Assembly: GCF_000158955.1 (NCBI RefSeq)
Contig: NZ_GG657757.1
Span: forward strand, 2,751,968-2,815,967
DNA from: Streptomyces viridochromogenes DSM 40736
GTDB taxonomy: Bacteria; Actinomycetota; Actinomycetes; Streptomycetales; Streptomycetaceae
Direction: 5' to 3'
Length of the DNA stretch: 64,000 nt
A program made the translations under genes and the position numbers. The stretch's first letter is position 1. Every line of letters begins with the position of its first letter. Below the pieces are notes generated by a model that did not search any database, was not told the DNA's origin, and saw only the letters and a program-made list of their open reading frames with translations. Shown here piece after piece: positions 1-12,548 of the stretch.

Positions 1-192
1 GGGGGCAGCCGTTCAGGAAGCGCAGGATGCGGGCGGCGACCGTCTAGGGCTGTTGAGAAGAGTCCGGCCCCGGTTTGCTGAGGTCGTTCGTGATGTACAG
101 ATCCAGTACGTCGATGAACGCCTTCGCCGAGATCGCGAGGATCAGACCGTGCCTCGTCGGCCTGGAGGGCATCGCAACGCCAGGCGTGCACG

Positions 193-272
193 CAGCCTGT
201 CCGGTGAGCTCAGGACCATTGTGTACTGAACAGTCAGAAACCTAACCGGTTCTGTACTAAGTCGTCAAGTAC
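193..272 (+). repeat. Direct repeat copy A (orphan promoter-like copy)
   Basis: This stretch matches 2089-2165, directly upstream of the TetR gene, at roughly 80 percent or better by eye. Shared blocks include AGCCTGTCCGG, GAGCTCAGGAC, GAAACCTA and GTTCTGTACT. The second copy runs up to a regulator start, so this one is probably a duplicated promoter/operator whose downstream gene has been lost. No convincing gene follows it on the plus strand. The rest of 1-491 shows no coding region I can support. Confidence 0.5.
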
Positions 273-491
273 GGCAGGTTGGTCCTCGCTCACCACGAGG
301 GCAGCAGCAATGCACCGATCAGGGCGGGGCCGCGAGGGCGGCGTTCACGTACATCACCCGCCGCCACGACGCCATGCGGTGAGCATGCCGCCAGGCAGCA
401 GCCCGAACCGCTCGACAGCTTCGGGCCCGTGGCCGCCTCCGAGGACCTTGTCAGTCACGCAGCGCAGGCGAGCCTCTGCACCGCGTGTCAT

Positions 492-672
492 TCAGATGAC
501 GTCGTTTCCCATCATGTAGGTGACGGCGCGATGTTGATGTCCCGAAAGCCGCGTCACCGGCATCGGGTCCAGGGTCCAGAAGACGGCGAAGGAATGGGGG
601 GTGCGGTCGGCGGTATATGCCTGCACCCGTGCGAGGTCAACTGTTGCTGAGGTGGGGGACGGCCTGAGTCAT
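492..672 (-). pseudogene. Small gene remnant of unknown family
   Basis: An ATG at 672 is preceded by a good ribosome site (GAGGAAG). It opens a frame that stops after 11 codons (MTQAVPHLSNS). A neighbouring frame then continues with protein-like composition (VDLARVQAYTADRTPHSF, then FAVFWTLDPMPVTRLSG) and ends MMGNDVI at 492. This suggests a short gene with one frameshift, lying just downstream of the hydrolase. I do not recognise the family. It could be chance coding-like sequence in GC-rich DNA. Confidence 0.25.
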
Positions 673-731
673 GGCACTTCCTCATGTCCTGACAGGGATG
701 GGCGGCGGGTGCCGATAGCTGCCGGGTCAGG

Positions 732-1610
732 TCAGGCCGCGTCGAGCAGGATCCGCGCCATCTCGTCGGGACGCTCCAAGGCGGAGAAGTGTCCGGTACG
801 GGGCACGGTGATGCGGTGGACGTCCGTCAGCGCGTTGGCCACGCGGTCCCGCTCGGCGGGACGGGACCAGTCGTTCTCGCTGTAGACGAGGGTGACGGGT
901 GCCGACACGCGCGGGTAGCGCTCGCGGGCCCGGTCGAATCCCTTGAGGCTGCGGAAGATTCCTCGGGACACCTTGGCGTAGCCCTTGCGGCGGCCGCTTC
1001 TCAGTAGCTCGGTGATGAAGTCCTCGGGCAGTCTGGTCTTGTCGACGTAGCCGCCCTGCAGGATGGCCCGAAAGATGGGCCGCGGCTCGAGGGGGGCGAA
1101 CAGCGGGCCCAGCACAGGCATCCGCACGCTGGAGATGATGAGGCGGGCGATCCAGTTTCCCCGCTCCCCGCCCTGGGGGTAGTCGTAGCTGTTGAACGCC
1201 ACGACCCGGCTGACCCGGTCCTTCAGGTCGATCGATGCCGACAGGGACAGGGCGCCGCCGAGTGATTCGCCCGACAGGGTGACGTCGTGAAGGTCCAGTC
1301 CGCGGACGAATTCGACGACCGCGGCCCGCAGTTGCGGCTCCTCGTACTGTGCGCCGGGGACGATGTCGGACCATCCCATCCCGGGCAGATCCAGCGCGTA
1401 GACGGTGTAGTGGTCCCACAGCAGCGGGATCACCCGCTGGAAGTAGTCGAGCTGGCCGCGCACGGTGTGCATCAGCACGAGGGCGGGGCCGGTGCCCACC
1501 GTGTAGTAGCGCAGCCGCGAGCCATCGGCCCTGGTGAAGAACCGCACCTCGCCGCGGCCGTTGCTCCAGGTTCTCGCGTACGTCGCGTCGGGAGACTCGT
1601 TGCGTTCCAT
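732..1610 (-). CDS. Alpha/beta hydrolase fold protein
   Basis: A 292-residue alpha/beta hydrolase of ordinary length for the family. The nucleophile elbow is GESLGG (around residue 115), the acid residue probably lies in YSENDW (around 246) and the catalytic His in TGHFSAL (around 273). An oxyanion-type HTVRG segment lies near residue 48. There is no signal peptide, so it is cytoplasmic. The ATG at 1610 follows GGAGAGGACAGAACC, a clear ribosome site. Upstream on the same strand lies a broken SDR gene and beyond it the divergent TetR gene, a layout typical of a small TetR-controlled detoxification unit. The substrate cannot be told from sequence. Confidence 0.85.
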   Translation of the reverse strand: MERNESPDATYARTWSNGRGEVRFFTRADGSRLRYYTVGTGPALVLMHTVRGQLDYFQRVIPLLWDHYTVYALDLPGMGWSDIVPGAQYEEPQLRAAVVEFVRGLDLHDVTLSGESLGGALSLSASIDLKDRVSRVVAFNSYDYPQGGERGNWIARLIISSVRMPVLGPLFAPLEPRPIFRAILQGGYVDKTRLPEDFITELLRSGRRKGYAKVSRGIFRSLKGFDRARERYPRVSAPVTLVYSENDWSRPAERDRVANALTDVHRITVPRTGHFSALERPDEMARILLDAA

Positions 1611-1724
1611 GGTTCTGTCCTCTCCGGTGAGGAGAATGCTGCAATACCGGCATTCAACTTATTTCGCTGGTCTGTGAAGTTGATCAGGTACATGGAGGTG
1701 CGGTCGCCCGAAGTGTCCTGTCGC

Positions 1725-1988
1725 TGTGGCCGGCACGTCTCGGGAGACCTCCCGCTGTGCGGCGTAGATGGGCAGGGGCGAGTCGGGTGCCATGCCGCTC
1801 CCTCGAAACTCGTGCTGGTGTAGGCCGGCTCGACCAGCAGCATCCGGACGCCGTGCTCGCGCGGTTCATGATCGACGGACGCTCGTGCCGACCACCGCGA
1901 AGCCGGCGCCCACCAGGGCGAGCGCCGCCGCCCGCCCGATCCCGGAGGAGGCGCCCGTCACGAGGGCCACTCGGGGAGCTGTCCGCAT
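1725..1988 (-). pseudogene. Short-chain dehydrogenase remnant (internally deleted)
   Basis: The N-terminus is a classic SDR Rossmann start (RVALVTGASSGIGRAAAL) from the ATG at 1988, which follows GAAGGAACCACC. The frame stops within 45 residues. About 30 bp later another frame gives a typical SDR C-terminal segment (MLLVEPAYTSTSFEGAAWHP). After a further frame change comes DSPLPIYAAQREVSRDV. The central catalytic part with the YxxxK motif is missing. This is therefore a deleted, frameshifted remnant. It faces the TetR gene, which probably once repressed it. Confidence 0.7.
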
Positions 1989-2088
1989 GGTGGTTCCTTC
2001 GGTTGTGGTCATGACTTCGCCGGGCGCCGCGCGGGGTCGCCTGCGCTCAGGCCGACTGGGTCCGCACCGGTCCTGCAAGCCCGAACCA

Positions 2089-2165
2089 AGCCTGTCCGGC
2101 GAGCTCAGGACGGTTGTTTACTGAATAGTCCGAAACCTAGGCAGTTCTGTACTGAGTTGTCAAGA
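2089..2165 (+). promoter_or_regulatory. TetR promoter/operator candidate (direct repeat copy B)
   Basis: Intergenic sequence between the divergent SDR remnant and the TetR gene, repeated almost intact at 193-272. TetR-family regulators usually bind the divergent promoter next to their own gene, so the conserved copy is the natural operator candidate. I do not see a long perfect palindrome in it. Confidence 0.4.
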
Positions 2166-2192
2166 AGGGTGGGTCGGCTTTACGGTCTTTGT

Positions 2193-2816
2193 ATGGCGAG
2201 ACCACGAAGCTTCGACCGCGACCACGTCCTCCATGCCGCCGAGCGGCAGTTCCGCACCTCGGGCTACAACGGCACGAGCGTCGACGACATCAGTGCCGCC
2301 ACCGGCCTGGGCCGCGGCAGTCTCTACGGCGCGTTCGACGGCAAGCACGGCGTGCTGCTGGAGGCGATGGCCGGCTACTTCGCCCGGCTGGCGCAGGGTC
2401 CGCGCACGATGCTCGCCGGACCGGACGAGGGCGCCCTGGAACGGCTGCACCAGTACTTGCTCCGCGCCGTCCACGGGGTACCACTCGCCGCGGACGTACC
2501 CCCCGCCTCCGACCGGGCGGGGGCGGCCTGCTTCGCCGCCAAGATGGCCCTGGAGATCGGCGCCTCCGACCCCGAGGTGAAACGCCTGGCCAACGACTGC
2601 TTCTCCGTGGTCCGGGCGGCGGTGGCCGAATGCGTGCAAGCGGCGCAGCGCAACGGCGACATCGACCCCGACGCGAATCCCGACGACCTCGCGTACCTAC
2701 TGCTGACGATCATCCGCGGGAGCGATGTCGTGGGCGCGTACGGCCACGGCCCCGACCGCCTGACCTCGATAGCGGAGAGCGCGTTCGCCTTGCTGCCTCG
2801 CCCGCGCCACTCCTGA
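2193..2816 (+). CDS. TetR/AcrR family transcriptional regulator
   Basis: A 207-residue TetR-type repressor. The N-terminal HTH domain (residues about 8-55) carries the family signature: FRTSGYNGTSVDDISAATG followed by GRGSLYGAFDGKHGVL. The C-terminal ligand domain has the usual length. The ATG at 2193 starts the canonical MARPRSFD N-terminus; an in-frame start at 2157 would add 12 atypical residues. It is divergent from the SDR remnant and the hydrolase, which it probably regulates. The repeated promoter segment upstream may contain its operator. Confidence 0.88.
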   Translation: MARPRSFDRDHVLHAAERQFRTSGYNGTSVDDISAATGLGRGSLYGAFDGKHGVLLEAMAGYFARLAQGPRTMLAGPDEGALERLHQYLLRAVHGVPLAADVPPASDRAGAACFAAKMALEIGASDPEVKRLANDCFSVVRAAVAECVQAAQRNGDIDPDANPDDLAYLLLTIIRGSDVVGAYGHGPDRLTSIAESAFALLPRPRHS

Positions 2817-2995
2817 GAAGGGCACGGCCTGCCTCGTTGCACAGGCATGTGACCGTGAGCGTGGCTGCAGGCTCCTGACAAACGCACGGGGCGGTCGCGG
2901 GACGACCAGTGCGGGTGGCGGTGAGGCAGGTCCTCGGGCGATGGCTGGGTGCCCATCGGCCCGCGGGGCCACTACCCCCACCCTGAGGAGGCAAC

Positions 2996-3400
2996 GTCTA
3001 TCGACGTGCGGGCGACCACCCCCGTTTCGGGCAGCAGCGAGAGCTTGCGACCGGCTTCGGCGTTGCTGCAGCCCAGTGCCACCTGCGCCAGGACGTCGCG
3101 TTCCCGGGGCGCCAGGGGCGGGCCTGGTACCCAGGCCGTGGCGGAGGTTGAGCCAGTCGGCTGGCCATGCCGAGCAGCCGACCACGCAGATCACCTTCGG
3201 GGACATGCTGGACCAAGCGCCCTAACTCGGCATGAGCCTGGCGGAGTTCTTCGAGCGGCACTGCTCGCCGATGGCGCGGCGTACAGCAGGCGCAGGCCGC
3301 GGTGGACCTCGTCACGGATGACCGGCTCGGCGACCAGTCGCCGGTAAGCGCCCGCGACCGCTTCGGCCGCCCGGTCCGCGAGCAGGGCCGGGCCGGCACG
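2996..3400 (-). pseudogene. LuxR-type regulator C-terminal remnant
   Basis: The left half encodes a LuxR-like helix-turn-helix: LAPRERDVLAQVALGCSNAE, then AGRKLSLLPETGVVAR. A different frame just upstream encodes a linker typical of Streptomyces LuxR regulators (PLEELRQAHAELGRLVQHV). The two halves are out of frame (shift near 3115) and there is no intact N-terminal part. It is therefore a truncated, frameshifted remnant. It ends beside the trailer end of the CRISPR array. Confidence 0.6.
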
Positions 3401-3427
3401 ACAGGTTCAGCGCGCGCTGGCCTCCTC

Positions 3428-6400
3428 GGAGCTATCCCCGTTTACGCGGGGCCGACATGCTGCCCCCGGCGGGCGCGGTGATGGGGCAGGAGCTATCCCC
3501 GCATGCGCGGGGTCGACCCGACGAGTGCGGTCGGGTCCCGGGAGACCGGGGAGCTATCCCCGCGTGCGCAGGGCGGACGACGACGTGATGTAGGTGATGC
3601 CCGGCCCGAAGGAGCTATCCCCGCGTGCTCGGGGCCGACGCACCGGAGGCCGGATGTTGCGACTCCGGGTGAGAGCTATCCCTGCGTGCGTGGGGCCGAC
3701 ACCGGCTTCGAGGACGTCACAATGCAGGACCTGGAGCTATCCCCGGGTGCGCGGGGGCGACACGCACTCTTCCGCGAAGAGCGCGGTGTAGTCGGAGCTA
3801 TCCCCGCGTGCGCAGGGCCGACGGCCTGAACCGCCTCAACAGCAAGTTGACCACGGAGCTATACCCGCATGCGCGGGGCCAACATGATCGCGTTGAAGTC
3901 GGCTTGCGACCACTGGGAGCTATCCCCGCGTGCGCGAGGCCGACGACTACACCCGCGGCGCCTACGTCGCCATCTGGGAGCTATCCCCGCGTGCGCGGGG
4001 CCGACGTGGGCATGTCCACCATGACGATCGCGGTCCCGGAGCTATCCCCGCGTGCGCAGGGCCGACGCTGCGATGACCTGCGCCATCGCGGGGAGTCGGA
4101 CCTATCCCCGAGTGCGCGGGGCCGACAACTGCTTCATGACCTTCTGGCCCGGCTTGCTGGAGCTATCCCCGCGCGCACGGGGCCGACTGGGTCGGCGAGC
4201 AGGGGCCCGAGCTCGTCAAGGGGCTATCCCCGCGTGCGCGGGGCCGACTCCAGGTCAACGCGAAGAGAGATCGTCTCGGGGGAGCTATCCCCACGTGCGC
4301 GGGGCCGACGACTTCTCCGGCTGGCACACGAACAACTCCGAGGAGCTATCCCCGCGTGCGTGGGGCGGACCCGTACTCCACCTAGCGGGCGTAGTACGCG
4401 GTGGAGCTATCCCCGCGTGTGTGCGGCCGACAGCTTGTACTCCAGGCCGTACGTCAGCCGGCCGGAGCTATCCCCCGTGCGCGGGGCTGGCGTCTCCAGC
4501 GTCCCGAAGATCTTCACCTGGTCAGAGCCATCCCCCGCGAGCGCGGGCCGACATCGCCAAGCCGCTGACGCCTCTCTACGTCCAGGAGTTATTCCCGCGT
4601 AAGCGGAGCCGACGCCGTGCGGATGGAGGGACACTCTTACTCATTGGAGCTCCTCGCGTGCGCGGAGCCGACTGACCGCTGCTCGGCATCGTCGTGCCGG
4701 AGCTATCCCCGCGTGCGCGGGGCTGACTTCAATGACGCCGCGAAATGTCGCACGGCGTGGAGCTGTCCACGCGAACACAGGGCCGGCAGTGCCCGCGCCA
4801 TCGGATCGGTGTGCACGTAGGAGCCATCCCTGCATGCGCGGGGCCGACGTAGTGATCCATATCGAGGCGCTGTTCCTCCCGGGGCTACCCCCGCATGTAT
4901 GGGGCCGACGGCGCGTACCCATCGAGGGTGATGGCGAAGTAGGAACTATCCCCACGTAGGCGGGGCCGACTGAGCACTCATCCAGGGGATCAAGACCGAG
5001 TGGGAGCTGCGCCCCGCTCGCGCCGGGCTGACTCCCTGGAGGACACGGTCGGCGCGCTGGCCTTGGGGCTATCCCCGCGTCTGCGGGGCCGATTACATCC
5101 GCGTTGTAGACGAACCCGCCGAACCGCGGGCCATCCCCACGTGCGCGGGCCGACGTCCACTCGATCATGAAAGCCGTCTGCTCGGGGGAGCTATCTCCGC
5201 GTGCGCGAGGCCGACCTCGCCATGGCGGCCCAGCCTGTCTCGCACCTTGAGCGATCCCCGCGTGCGCGGGGCTGACATGATGCCGCTCTTGCCGTTCTGG
5301 CGAGGGACGGGGCTATCCCCGCGTGCGCGGGACCGACGAATCCGCGGCCACCTGGAAGGTGTACTCCGTGGAGCTATCCCCGCGTGCGCGGGGCCGACGT
5401 ACCCGGGTCCCAGTGGTCGTTACCAGGAACGGAGCTATCCCCGCCTGCGCGGGGACGACACCTTCATAGGCGACATGAACTTGTTGACCTCGGGGCTATC
5501 CCCGCGTCCGCGAGGCCGACGACGTCGTGAACGCGGCCCGGGCCATGTACATGGAGCCATCCCCGCCTGCGCGGGGCCGACAACCCGGGCCTGGAGTACG
5601 TCCAGGAGACCATCGAGCTATCCCCGCGTGCGCGGGGCCGACGGATTCCGAGGCGACCACCGGCCGTCCCGGTTGGAGCTATCCGCGCGTGCGAGGGCTA
5701 CAGCACCCGTTCCTTGAAGGCGCGCAGGCGCCCGGAGCTATCCTCCCGTACTCGGGGCCGACCCATTGTTGCGGAACAAGTAGCCCTGGGTGATGGAGCT
5801 ATCCCCGCATGCGCGGGGCCTACATCAGGCCCAAGCAGTCCCACGACGGGTTGCCGGAACTATCCCCGTACACGAGGGGCCGACAACACCGACATCGTCG
5901 CCGACGCTCTAAAGGAGGAGCTATTCCCGCACGCGCGGAGCCGACCAAGACCTGACCGTGTGCGTCCAGGACGACAGGGAGCTATCTTCGCGTGCACGGG
6001 GTCAAATCCTCGCCGCCGTAGTCCGACGGGTCCTCAATGGAGCCATCCCCACAAGCGGGGGCCAACGTACGCCACTTGCCGTCCATGCCCTGGGCCTTGG
6101 AACTATCCCCGCGTGCGCAAGGCCATAATGCGGCCCGAGCAGCTATCCCGCGTGCGCGGGGCCGACGTGTCCGCCAAATCTGGGGTGTCGATTTCCTGGG
6201 AGCTATTCCCGCGTGCGCGCGGACGACGTGCTGTGTCCATCGGAGACGAGGTGGACGTGCGAGCTATCCCCCGCTTGCGCGGGGCCAACAGCAGGGCGGC
6301 GAACGGGTTCACCGTGCCGTAGGAACTATCCCGCATACGCGGGGCCAACTGGATCACCGTCGACTTCGGGTACACCAACCCCGAGCTATCCCCGCGTGCG

Positions 6401-7322
6401 CGAGGCCGACTCGACGTCCATCTTCCAGCGCCGTGCGAGCGCGGAGCTATCCCAGCGTGCGCGGGCCGACTGGGACGGTGAGAACGGCCCGGAGCTGATG
6501 CGGGAGCTATCCTCGCGTGCGCGGAGCCGACTACGAGACCGTACCGGCCTTGCGCTGCATAACGGGGCTATCCCCACGTGCGCGAGGCCCATTCGTTAAA
6601 GGTATCCCAGAGATCATCGGCTTTGGAGCTATCCCTGCGTACTCGGGGCCAACACCGGCATCGAGGACGTCACGATGCAGGACCTTGAGCTATCCCTGCG
6701 TGCGTGGGACCGACTGGAAGATTCCGCTCTGCGTATCTTCGGCGATGGGGCTATCCCCGCGTACGCGGGGCCGACGGCGTCCGCCTTGTAGACGAACCCG
6801 CCGAACCGCGGCCATCCCCGCGTGCGGGGCCGACTAGGTCGGCGAACGCGGTCCGGACCAGGTCCGGGAGCAATCCCCGCGTGCGCGGGGTCGACATCGA
6901 GATCATCGAAGGCGGTAAGCATTACCGGGAGCTATCCCCGCGTGCGCGGGGCCAACTGGGAGCGGGCCGAGGCGCCCGAGCCGCCCGAGGAGCTATCCCC
7001 GCGTGCGCGGGGCCAACCCCAGATGGCCCTCGACGACGTCGCAGGAGTGGGAGCTATCCCCGCGTGCGTGGGGCCAACTTCAGCCCGCCGGCCCCAGTAC
7101 TCCTCCGTGAGGAGCTATCCCCGCGTGCGCGGGGCCAACGCCCGGTCGCTGCGTGCCCGCCTTGAGGCGGCGGAGCTATCCCCGCGTGCGCGGGGCCAAC
7201 ATCGGCCGGTTGGTCGGGAACACGATCAGGCCGGAGCTATCCCCGCGTGCGCGGGGCCAACCCGTGCTGCCGCCGCCCGTGTCCCGGGCCGACGGAGCTA
7301 TCCCCGCGTGCGCGGGGCCAAC
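3428..7322 (-). CRISPR. Type I-E CRISPR array 1 (about 65 repeats)
   Basis: Repeats of 29 nt with 32-nt spacers give a 61-nt period that holds over most of the 3.9 kb; I count about 65 repeats. On the minus strand a repeat reads GTYGGCCCCGCG, a short loop, then CGGGGATAGCTCC, which is the I-E form, so transcripts run leftward. The 7 repeats nearest the cas operon (6928-7322) are nearly uniform and carry GTTGG. Older ones mostly carry GTCGG and become very degenerate between about 4460 and 6150. There are also a short spacer near 6128-6138 and a shortened repeat-spacer unit near 4646-4698. Two pairs of near-identical spacers occur: 3701-3732 with 6654-6685, and 5094-5125 with 6776-6807. Confidence 0.97.
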
Positions 7323-7362
7323 CCTTCCTGAGCTGGGACGTTCGTGGCGATCATGTGCGATT

Positions 7363-10882
<3,520 letters not shown>

Positions 10883-10890
<8 letters not shown>

Positions 10891-12446
10891 CTGCAGGTTC
10901 CTTCAACTGGACAGGCGCTTTGCTGTGGCCGAGAAGGGCGCGAAGCCGGGCGCGCGCGGTGACGCGGGCCTGCAGTCCGGTACCTCCTGAGGGCAGGCTG
11001 GTCAGGCGCCCGTCGAGAGACATGATGGCCAGGGCGAGGATGTCGCGGCCGAAGGTGGCCAGGGCCTCGATAGCGGCGCCGGTGTCGGCAACCTGGTCCA
11101 GCAGGTGGTGGAACAGGTCGGCGGCACCGGCCCACATCTCAGGTTCGCCGTTGAAGCGGGCGAGTTGGGCAGCCTTGTCGTCCGGCTTGGGATTGGGATA
11201 GGCGATCTCGCGTGTGGCCGCGGCCACCAGATAGAGGGAGCGCGCGGTGTACTCGCAGATCGCCGAGCCCTGCTCGGCGGCATGTCGCAGCTGGGTCTCC
11301 CGGCCGGGCACGTACGGGAACTCGTCAGACAACCACGCGGTCAGCTTGCCCTGGGTGGCGAGCAGGCCGATGGCCCACAGGTGTACGCGGCGGCCGTGCA
11401 GCATTGCGACCCGGCCGTACAGATCGGTGCCTTTGTCGCGCTCGGCGACGGCCGCGTACAGAGCGTGGGACTCTCGCCATAGCTCCCTCGTGGGGGACGG
11501 CTTGAGCAGGGTCTTCTTCCCGCCCGGGGTGTCGTAGGTGACGGCGTCCTGTAGGTACGTGGCGGGCAACTCGGCAAGGGTTTCACCAGCGCCGATGGAG
11601 TACCCGAGTCAACGCCGATGCCGCCGTCGGGAAGGACGGTCGGGCGCAGTGCGAATCGAGCGGGCCGAGCACAGTGTGGAGATCGGCCGGGCCTGCGAAG
11701 TGCGGGCTTGCTGTGGTCCCGGCCGTGTGAAGTCTCTTCGGGACGGCTCGTCCTGATTTCCACGTCAGGTTGAGCGGCCCGGGTTCGTCCGGCCACGGGG
11801 CGGTGTTGAGGCGCAGCAGGTCACCGAGGGTGGCTCCTGGCCAGGCCGGGCGGGCGATGACCTTCAGGCGGGTGGCCAGCCGGTTGGTGCCGAGGTTGGT
11901 GAAGGTCCCCGGTAGCCCCATGTCCTTGGCCTTGATCCTGCCGCGCATCCCGATCCCGTACACGTGCTGGGTGAGCATCGCACGCCATGCGGCATCCGCC
12001 GGTACGGGCTCCGGGTGGTGGAGATGGTGAAGGTTGAAGAACTGGTTGTAGTCCCCGACCCGTTCCAGGAAGAGCTGAGCGGGCCCGACACCGTAGGTGT
12101 CGAGGTGAGGGTGGAGGACGGGGTTCTGGCCGAGGGGCCGCTCCGGGTCGAAGAGGTCCCAGCATCCGGGGTGACTTGCGATCCAGTCGGCCACCTTGTC
12201 CAGCGGTGTGCGGTCAGTGACCCACGACAGCCACTCGTCGGAGGTCTCGGGATGCTGATCCGCCGCGTGGATCAGGCCGATCAGCCAGTCGATCAGCGCG
12301 GCTGTTTCACCCGGGGTGTCACCGCAGACAGCTGCCAGTTCGTCGGCCCGGCAGAGCACGTCGACCAGGTTCAGCTTGACTCGCCGCAGGTCAGGGCCGG
12401 TTGTCAGTACCGGGATGCATGCTTGGGCACGCGGTTCCCACTGCAT
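10883..12446 (-). pseudogene. cas8e: Type I-E Cas8e (CasA/Cse1) large subunit, frameshifted
   Basis: The N-terminal frame (12446 to 11583) carries Cse1-like WDLFDPERPLGQNPVL and QLFLERVGDYNQFFNLHHLH up to LNLTWKSGR near 11755. It then runs into unlike sequence and stops. A second frame shows a short family-like piece (LRPTVLPDGGIGVDSG). A third frame (from about 11575) continues LAELPATYLQDAVTYDTPGG to the normal C-terminus at 10883. The total span of 1564 nt fits a roughly 520-residue Cse1 but is not a multiple of three. Two shifts lie within 11570-11755. Cas8e recognises the PAM and recruits Cas3, so this break would disable interference if real. The start is firm: AAGGAGGTG precedes the ATG. 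Confidence 0.85.
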
Positions 12447-12548
12447 CGGCCTTCCACCTCCTTCTAGATGGGAGTTGGACTACAAAAGGACACGCTCTGT
12501 TGCCAGTGCCGTTAAGGATGGGGACACTAACACCAATCGGGGGGTGAT
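12447..12548. promoter_or_regulatory. Divergent cas8e / cas3 promoter region
   Basis: This 102-bp gap separates the leftward Cascade operon from the rightward cas3 and must hold the promoters of both. A strong ribosome site (AAGGAGGTG) serves cas8e and GGGGGGTGAT serves cas3. It is AT-richer than its surroundings. I do not see a clear operator. Confidence 0.6.

Noticed and set aside
1..190. Minus-strand frame containing HGLILAISAKAFIDVLDLY
   Set aside because: Short, without a start or family match, and cut by the window edge; may be part of a gene outside.
3503..7331. Many open frames of 60-260 codons on both strands rich in SPRARG, AIPACAGPT and SYPRVRGAD
   Set aside because: They are translations of the CRISPR repeats, which happen to lack stops; none has its own ribosome site or family.
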